DNA of 64,000 nucleotides from Micractinium sp. NFX-FRZ (taxonomy: Eukaryota; Chlorophyta; Trebouxiophyceae; Chlorellales; Chlorellaceae), in NCBI GenBank assembly GCA_029339195.1, contig JAPTJF010000014.1, forward strand, positions 62,001-126,000, read 5' to 3'. This document shows positions 57,710 to 64,000 of this stretch, in pieces. The number at the start of each line of letters is the position of its first letter. Position 1 is the stretch's first letter. The notes beneath the pieces are model-generated. The model had not been told where the DNA came from. It ran no database searches and saw nothing but the letters and a program-made list of their open reading frames with translations. A program made the position numbers and the translations under genes.

Positions 57710-58466
57710 GCGCCGATGGGCTACCGGCTGCAGGAGCCAGCGGGCCAGGCAAACACCCTGTCCTGGCGGTGTTTGAATCGCAACACCCGAAGAGAGCGCT
57801 GCCTGGTGTGGCAATCAGCACAGAGTGCGCAGGGAGCGCCGAGGCGAGGCCAATATGGAGTTTGCTGGTGTGCCGCTGCGCCTGCTGCGGCGGCACAAAA
57901 ACACGCGCTGCTCTTTGCGCGCCACTGGCTTGCCTGCTGCTAGCTTGCGAGGTGCATCAGGGATTGCATGCGCGTCGTTCATTAATCTCATTCAGATTCC
58001 AGACAGTAATGCACTCTATCTACGCTGCAGAGGGGCAGAGCGGGGCAGCCATGGGTAGAGGGCAGGAAAACGCAGCCAGCGGGGTTGGGAAAACTGTGGG
58101 CTGCAGCGACTGATCAAGGGGTGAGCAAGGGAGGAGATGGGAGCAGGGGAGCAGAGGAGCGCCGACAGGGTTGTACAGAAGGCGCACAGGCAACAGCGGC
58201 AGCAGGGAGAAGGCGTGGGTACGCAGGGGGTACACGGGAGCAGGCACAGGGCATGTGTGGCGCCCCATGGGGGGGCCACCTGGCCGAGAGAGAACACAGG
58301 TAGGGCAGGCAGGCAGGCAAGCAGGGGAAGGAATCAGACGGGGGCGCAGTCGGCTGCGACGGCTTGGTTGCCACATCAGCACTTGATGCGACAGGCCAGC
58401 GCCGCGTCACGTCTCGCCAGCACGGCAGCGTGGTCCGCGTGCACGTCAGCGCCACGTCACGCCACG
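57710..58466. other. Intergenic between reductase promoter and RING gene 3' end
   Basis: No exon supported. The right end, 58400-58470, holds several cacgtca/cgtcacg words, which run into the last codons of the RING gene. This may be a short decayed tandem repeat. Confidence 0.4.
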
Positions 58467-60672
58467 TCAGGTCAGCGGCGTGCGGCACATGGGGCACTTC
58501 TGGTGCCTCCACAGCCACGTGTCGCAGCAGCGCGAGTGAAAGACGTGGTGGCAGCGCCGCAGCTCTCGCACATCATCTTTAGGCTGCCACTCCTCCAGGC
58601 AGATGCCGCAGGCTGTCACCCTCAGCGGCCCCGCCCCGCCCGCCGCCTCGCCGCCGCCCAGCCGGCGCCGCGGGATGCGGCACAGCGCCGCCTGCATCAC
58701 AGCATGGCACGCGCAGGGCAGGGATGGGGTCAGCGAGAGCTGTGGGCAGGGGGGCCTGGGTGTTGGGGCAGCGGTGCTTTTGTCATGCACCGCTCCACCA
58801 CCCTGCTCACGCCAGCTCCTCTCCTCGTGTCCACACACCCCAACCCACCAAAGGGTTCACAGGGTGAAGGCAGCCTCCTCAACCAACACCTGCTGCTCCG
58901 CCCTCCCGAAGCTTGAAGAACGGCTCCACCCCCTCGCCCCACCCCACCTCCCCCAACACTTTGACATCAATCTCGCCCCGGCCTGCTGCTCCGCCTCCCC
59001 CAACCGAAACAAGAGCCCCTCAACGCCATCCGCACGCTTCAGCAGAGTGCTTCAGAAAGTTCCCACGCTGCCACACACCCGCCGTAATAAAAATGAATCA
59101 CCAGCTGCTACCCTCACCTGCTTGGCTGCCCCACCTCCGCCGTCTGAGAGTGCCGCAGCTACAGCCCCTCGCCCCCACCCCCCCAAATTCACAAGTCCCC
59201 ACACGTCTGCCCCAAACAACCCACCTGCTGCTCCGCCTCCCCAAGCTGAAAGAAGAGCTCCAGCACATCTACGGCGCGCTGCAGCAGGGACTCCAAAAAG
59301 TCGCCCAGCTGCACAGGAGGGACGAAGGAGGGTTGCCGTGCGTGTCAGTACGTGCCGCCACAGCCTTTGCTGCCAGCAAGCAGTGCATTCGAGCCAGTTG
59401 CTGTCAGTGTGTTTGGGGCAGCAACGAGTCGTGCGGACGAATGTGGCAGCCAGGGAGGGCACCTGGGTGCAGCACATTGTGTGACAGCCAATGCTGCCAG
59501 CAAGCAGGGTGTGTGAGCCGGCAGAGCAAATCATGCGGTTATAGCATGCAGCCAGGGAGGGCACCTGATCGCAGAACACGGCGAATCGGTCCTCAAAGTG
59601 CAGGGAGGCGTCGGGGCAGCGCACAAACAGGTCCCAGATCTGAGGGAGCAGAGGGGAGGGTGAGGAGGAAGAGAGAGGAGGAGGGACAGTTGAGGATGAG
59701 TGCCAGCCCCGGCCGGCGCTAGCTGGCTTGCTGCTCAACATGCTGCATTTCAGCCAGGGTGTGAGCGTGGCAATGCTCGGTCCTGGGCGCACAGCTGCCC
59801 TCTGCCCCTGGTGCTGCCAGGCAGCGCATCGGCATGGCAAGCCCAGGGGTGGGTCGGCAGGCCCGCCGGGCAAGGCAGCGCCACAGCTGGGAGCAGCCGC
59901 GCGGATGGGCATTCAATCACCTCCACAAAGCGCTCTGCAGCATCGGGAGAATGCAATACTGTTTTTAAAAACACATGGACTGGGGGCACCACATGACAGG
60001 CAGCGAGCATGCGGCGGCCGGCGCGCCGACAGGCGGCCGGCAGGCCCAGCCTTCTCAAACCACGCCTCAGCTGGCACACGAGCGCATGCGCTGTCCCGGC
60101 TTCCCAGATTGGCGCCTGCACAGCAGTGCTGCTGCAGCTCACCCAGGGTCTCTGCTGTGTAGGGGCATCGCGAGCGGAAGCCGGCGTACAGCACCCGCAG
60201 CGGCGCCAACTGCTTGGCCAGCTTGCGCACCACCTCCACGCCTGACAGGGTAAAGAGACGAAATGGACAGGCGCAGAAGGTGTGAGGATGAGTGCAAACA
60301 GTAGGGTACAAGCTGTTAATGTAGAGGGGCTGCTTGCTGATTGCTGGTACTAGCGCAGGTGCGGCGGCTGCAAGGCGGGGCGGCCTGTCCGCCGACGAGG
60401 GTGGTCGGGGAGCCGACCGTGCCCCACCCGGCGCCAGACCGCCGCTGGCCCCCGTCTGGCGTGGGGAGCATGTGAACCGGGCCCGAGGCGGCAGCAAAGA
60501 CGTCGAGGGGCCGCGCGCTCGGCTCCCCGCCTCCCTCCCTGCTGCTGTGCTGTTGGCTGCTCCACAACCCAGCACGGTGTTCTGCGCACCCACGCCACTG
60601 CTCGTCCCACTTACAGCAGCCCGCTGCCAAGACGTTTAGCAGTATCAAGGCGGCACAGGCCGTCTCCAGCAT
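58467..60672 (-). CDS. Membrane-anchored RING-H2 E3 ubiquitin ligase
   Basis: Six exons, 60672-60615, 60241-60143, 59934-59921, 59639-59565, 59308-59225 and 58691-58467, close in phase to 184 residues. The N-terminus MLETACAALILLNVLAAGC is a short membrane anchor or signal. The middle is helical: VEVVRKLAKQLAPLRVLYAG, ERFVEIWDLFVRCPD, FEDRFAVFCDQ, LGDFLESLLQRAVDVLELF. The C-terminal RING-H2 finger has all eight metal ligands: CGIC, RRCHHVFHSRC, and CPMC before the end TPLT. It recruits an E2 enzyme by family knowledge; the substrate is unknown. The third exon is only 14 bases; without it the phases of its neighbours do not match. The fifth exon has decayed copies in the following intron. Divergent from the methyltransferase gene. 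Confidence 0.8.
58880..59310. repeat. Triplicated exon (RING-H2 gene exon 5)
   Basis: The exon 59308-59225 (plus strand ctgctgctccgcctccccaa at its donor end) has a copy at about 58979-59075, spanning most of the exon, and a shorter copy at about 58888-58930. Spacing and order are tandem. Substitutions and small gaps break the reading frame in the copies. Confidence 0.88.
59446..59573. repeat. Duplicated donor edge (RING-H2 gene exon 4)
   Basis: gcagccagggagggcacctg occurs at about 59447-59466 and again at 59549-59568, the second being the true donor edge. A flanking tgctgccagcaagcag word is also repeated (about 59379 and 59491). Confidence 0.85.
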
Positions 60673-60942
60673 AGTTGTTCCCTCGGCACAAACCAAGTGT
60701 CGGGAGGAGCCGATCGGCCGACGGACTCTTGTCGACAGGGCCCGCTCGCAGCATGGACCGCACCGCCCAAGCCTTGTCCTCTCTTCGTCAACTGACCACG
60801 CATTAGATTCAGTAACAAGCTTCAGGCAAGGGGCCCGACAGGGAGCCCGAGACTCGCTGCATGGCATGTGTGTCGTCGAGTGAGACCCTCTGCTGCAGCC
60901 GAGCAGTGGCTTGCCACCAGACCGCCCAGCAGCATCCTGCAA
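60673..60942. promoter_or_regulatory. Compact divergent promoter region
   Basis: Only 270 bases separate the RING-H2 start (60672, minus) and the methyltransferase start (60943, plus), so both promoters must fit here or overlap. No TATA box is obvious. Confidence 0.45.
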
Positions 60943-62524
60943 ATGCTGCGGCAATGCGGCACGGCCTGCAGGGCCGCTGCGGCAGCGGGGCGGCAGTGCA
61001 GGCAGCGGTCGCTGGCGGCAGCGGCGGCGGCCCAGCAGCAGCAGCCCTCCCAAAAGTCGCTTGCCCGCTCAGTGCGGCCCATTCCCATCACAATCGTTAC
61101 AGTGGCAAAGGGCAGCAGCAAGGGTGCAGAGCTGATGGCGGGCGAGTGGGCCGACAAGCTGCGCAGGTGCGGCGGCCGCTCCGCGGGTGCAGCAGCCGGG
61201 CTGCCCAGCTGCTCTGTTGCGCTGCATTACAGCCAGATGCTGCGGCCAGGGTGCGATGCGTCCTGCACCCCACAACGGATTGGCAGTGTTGAACTGTGCC
61301 GTGCGCTGCCGGTGCCGCCATGCCATGCCCCGCTGCTCCCCTCACCGCCGCTGACCCACGTCGCAGGTGGATCCCCTGCCCAGGTGCACCCCCATTGCAG
61401 CGCCTGCCGTCCCATTGCTTCCTCCCCGCCATTTTTCCGATCCTTCCCCTGCAGGCGCGCCATCCCCACAGAGCTTCATATGAAGCCGTACCCCTCGGGC
61501 GCCCAGGAGATGGCCAGCTGCATTCGGCCGCATTCAGCCATGCAGCACCACCCTTGTGCCGCCCCCCCGCCCCGCCCTCTGTGCTGCAGGTACACCAGCC
61601 TGACAGAGCTTCAGGTGAAGCCCAACCCAAAGAACGCCAAGGAGACGGCGGTGGCGGTGCAGCACGAGGGGGAGCGGGTGCTCAAGGCGCTGCAGCCCAG
61701 CGACCGTGTGGTGCTGCTGGACGAGCGGGGGCGGGACGTGTCCAGTGAGGACCTGGCCAAGCTGCTGGCGCAGGTGGGGGCGGTGGGTGAATGATCGTGT
61801 ATGATGTTGGGGATGCAAGCGGGTGCTGCTCCTGGTGGATTGGCGGGGGCGGGGGGCCTTGCCAGTAACGACTCGGCAAAGTTAGAGAGGCGGGCGCAGG
61901 CGGGCGCTTGGGTGAGGGTGTGAGTACGCGGGCCAGGGTGCAGGGTGAGGACGTGGCGCACCCGTTGGCGCGCCTGTTGGCGCAGCTGGCCGACGTGGGG
62001 CGGGCGTGAGGTTGCTGTAGGATGGGGCAAGGGTAGGGTGGGATGGGTGGATCATGCCCCACCTCTCCTGCCTCCTTCCCTGCTGTGCCTGCTGCAGGCC
62101 TCCGACCAAAGCTGGCCCTCTGTGGTGTTCTGCATCGGGGGCCCCTTTGGGCACTCCCCCGCAGTGCGTGCGCGCGGCAACGACACCATCCGCCTCTCAA
62201 AGATGGTGCTGAACCACCAGGTGGGCTGGTGGGGCGGCTGCAGGCTGTCTGTTGATGCATGGGCTGGTGCTGTGCTCGTTCAATGATGACCTCCGACCGC
62301 CGCCATTCAGCTGCAGCACACCTGGCTCGCCAGCTGGGGAAGCTGCAGCCGCAGGTATCACCGAGAGTCCGGCACCCAGCTTGTCCTCTCTGCCCCATGC
62401 GCCGCCTCTCACCCCCCACCCCCATTGACTGCCCGCCCCGCTTCCGCAGGTGGCCCACGTTGTGCTGCTTGAGCAGCTGTACCGCGCCTGGACCATACTG
62501 CGAGGGGAGCCGTACCACCACTGA
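60943..62524 (+). CDS. RlmH-type 23S rRNA pseudouridine methyltransferase, organelle-targeted
   Basis: SPOUT-class enzyme related to bacterial RlmH (YbeA), which methylates a pseudouridine in helix 69 of 23S rRNA. Exons 60943-61166, 61590-61773, 62098-62220 and 62450-62524 close in phase to 201 residues; bacterial RlmH is about 155, and the excess is an N-terminal extension. That extension ([20 protein letters not shown]) is Arg/Ala-rich and acid-free, as in a chloroplast or mitochondrial transit peptide. The core reads [50 protein letters not shown] with the cofactor-binding GGP loop, and the end [19 protein letters not shown], close to the bacterial C-terminus. Plant genomes encode the same kind of protein. 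Two introns hold decayed copies of neighbouring exon edges. Confidence 0.9.
61449..61660. repeat. Duplicated exon start (RlmH-type gene exon 2)
   Basis: The true exon start has ctgcaggtacaccagcctga (61584-61603) then cagagcttcaggtgaagccc. An earlier copy at about 61449-61530 has ctgcaggcgcgccatcccca then cagagcttcatatgaagccg. The copy reads [17 protein letters not shown] against [17 protein letters not shown]. Confidence 0.9.
61735..62005. repeat. Duplicated donor edge (RlmH-type gene exon 2)
   Basis: The exon end gtgaggacctggccaagctg..ctggcgcaggtgggggcg (61745-61782) has a diverged copy at about 61945-62000 in the following intron (gtgaggacgtggcgcacccg..ttggcgcagctggccgacgtggggcg). Confidence 0.7.
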
Positions 62525-62833
62525 CACCGGGCCGCACCGCCGCCGGCACCGAACCACGGCCCCATCACACTGCCACCAGCAGACCACCCCTGATGCCCGC
62601 GGCAGGATGACTTCTGACCACGACTCGCAATGATTGCATAACTATGCGCATGACTTTCATGAAGTTGACTAGCCCAGCCTCTCTTCCTAGAGCTGCCTTG
62701 ACCTGATGAGCAATTCTTGAGTGGCGGACGCAGCGCTGCCGACCATGCACTGAAGAGCACCACTGCCCCAGCCCTACATCACCTCTTGCCCTTCTTCTCT
62801 ACTGTTGCTCCATTCCTTGCCCACCCTCTACTG

Positions 62834-62838
62834 TGTAA
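62834..62838 (+). terminator. TGTAA poly(A) signal for the RlmH-type gene
   Basis: TGTAA 310 bases past the stop codon on the plus strand. Confidence 0.45.
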
Positions 62839-62924
62839 ACAGCGGCAGCAATTGAGCACAACAGCCATGCTCTGCCTCCTGCCCAGCAGGTGCCACGCCT
62901 GCACTCCTTCTCTGCCCTGCTCGG

Positions 62925-62972
62925 CCATGCTTGGCCATGCTCTGCTCTGCTCTGCTCTACTCTGCTCTGCAT
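62925..62972. repeat. Degenerate TGCTC/TGGCCA simple repeat
   Basis: Run of ggccatgct and ctctgctctg words in the convergent intergenic region. Confidence 0.75.
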
Positions 62973-63054
62973 TACTGTACATCTACCCCACGTGGTGCTC
63001 TGTGCTTGCAGTTGCAGCTGGCTGCTCTTGTGAACATGCAGAGGTGTTGCCTGC

Positions 63055-63697
63055 TTAGAACACTCGCGACAGCAGCGCAAACACGAGCCCCACCCCCGCC
63101 CCCATGCCTACAAGCTGCAGCAGCCCGCCAGCGCCGCCCCGCCGCCCCGCCTGCGCCGCCTCCCCTGGCTGCACCGTGGCCTGACGGTACGCTGCCAGCC
63201 TGCCCTCAGGGCCGGGCCGAGGCTCCCCGACCGCCGTGGTCTAGCCAGTTGCAGGGTTCCAATAGTAAGGCAGGCCTGGGAGGATGGGGGTGGTGGGGGG
63301 CAGGAATGCGTGGGCCTGAGCGGATGTAAGGGGCGGGCGGGGGCCGGCGTGAGAGTTGGCGCTGCAGTGCAGGGTCGGGCGGCAGTCAGCCCGGCGCAAC
63401 CTCGCAGACCATGCATGTGCAGACATCAGGCACACACGCAAGATGGTGTGCCTCGTAGTCACCTGACTGGGGATGCACCACCTCTTTCCACTCTTCCTTT
63501 GCCGCCACCAGTTGGTCAGGCTGCCCCTGCCCCGGCGGCAGAGCCTGCTGCTGCCGCGCTGCTGCCGCCGCCGCGCCCTCTGCGTGTCGTGGCGCGCGCC
63601 TCCCGCTTCCGGATCTACTGCTGGTGGCGAGGGTGCGCTTCAGCACCTCAGACAGCACCTCTTCCGACAACCCCAGGCAGCGACGAGCAGCGAGCAT
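63055..63697 (-). CDS. WW-domain protein with in-frame TAG, probably mitochondrial
   Basis: Exons 63697-63463 and 63275-63055 join in phase to a frame of 152 codons with one TAG at codon 90 (63243-63241). The N-terminus MLAARRCLGLSEEVLSEVLK, then RTLATSSRSGSGRR, looks like a mitochondrial presequence. The WW domain spans the splice: EEWKEVVHPQSG joins LPYYWNPATG, then TAG, then TTAVGEPRPGPEGRLA. WW proteins of this kind normally have Glu after ATG (ATGETT), so TAG sits where GAG is expected. After the TAG the frame stays open for 61 codons and ends with a glycine-rich membrane segment, LLQLVGMGAGVGLVFALL, and SRVF. Either the gene is recently broken, the base is a sequencing error, or the stop is read through. 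The product would be truncated in mid-domain otherwise. Confidence 0.68.
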
Positions 63698-64000
63698 TTC
63701 GGCGCGCTTGATGGAGAAATGGAAATGAAAACGCGTGGTCGAGTGCGTGCATCACGGGGGCAGGGCGGTAGGGTCGGCCACACATCACAGTGCTGCCGGG
63801 TGGCGGCATGACGGCCAGGGTGGCGGCAGCGTGCAGCTGGATCACTGGGTTGGTGCACCATTGCTCCACGTACTGCCACCATGCATCTGTGATTGCTGCT
63901 ACATAAAGCCGACGACACGCTGCCATGGGACCCGAGGCAGTCACGACTAAGTCGCATGGGCCTTGCCAGAGGCACAGGCAGGGCTAAGAAGGTGACGGCT
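63698..64000. other. 5' flank of the WW-protein gene to window end
   Basis: Presumed promoter of the minus-strand WW gene. No exon of a further gene could be recognised before the window ends. Confidence 0.35.

Larger units (their letters stand above)
62525..63054. other. Convergent intergenic region
   Basis: Lies between the RlmH-type stop (+) and the WW-protein stop (-). It has a TGTAA at 62834-62838 and a low-complexity tgctctgctctgct run at about 62925-62970. No reading frame is supported. Confidence 0.5.

Overview
This window looks like nuclear DNA from a unicellular green alga of the Chlorella type (Trebouxiophyceae). The DNA is very GC-rich and both strands are densely packed with genes cut by many short GT-AG introns (plus two GC-AG introns). 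Protein sequences are rich in Ala, Gly and Gln runs, and several genes have TGTAA, the usual green-algal poly(A) signal, downstream. No rRNA, tRNA, CRISPR array, transposon or prokaryotic-style operon was seen. Gene models were built by hand by joining open frames across consensus splice sites and checking that intron phases add up. Most models close with no phase conflict, which is the main support for them.

Layout, left to right. 1-6444 (-): secreted protein with two LamG/concanavalin-type domains, running off the left edge. 6853-9350 (-): HhH-GPD DNA glycosylase. 9818-11867 (+): unrecognised beta-rich protein. 12249-15438 (+): WD40 protein. 16051-21444 (-): MINDY/FAM63-type deubiquitinase. 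22447-23505 (-): STAT-like linker-SH2 protein. 24689-25680 (-): small basic protein of 81 residues. 26144-30712 and 31672-38795 (+): two tandem paralogous receptor-like kinases. 40993-44874 (-): secreted DUF3455-like protein. 46153-46853 (-): small coiled-coil protein. 47047-47787 (+): an Ala-rich reading frame that appears frameshifted. 49126-54919 (+): MMS19. 55323-57709 (-): very-long-chain 3-oxoacyl-CoA reductase. 58467-60672 (-): membrane-anchored RING-H2 E3 ligase. 60943-62524 (+): RlmH-type rRNA methyltransferase of organelle type. 63055-63697 (-): WW-domain protein with an in-frame TAG.

The genes are mostly unrelated housekeeping and signalling genes, as expected for an algal chromosome. 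Some themes recur: ubiquitin (MINDY, RING-H2), genome maintenance (HhH glycosylase and MMS19, both tied to DNA repair or Fe-S biology), cell-surface or secreted proteins (LamG, DUF3455, receptor kinases), and phospho-signalling (two kinases and an SH2 protein).

The most unusual signal is structural. In at least eight genes an intron carries one or two decayed tandem copies of the neighbouring exon edge, splice site included. Copies are found at donors and at acceptors. This looks like a repeated process of junction duplication that lengthens introns and seeds decoy splice sites. Other points of interest are the in-frame TAG inside the WW domain, a STAT-like SH2 domain in an alga, a very large low-complexity insert inside the MINDY catalytic domain, and a 14-nt micro-exon.
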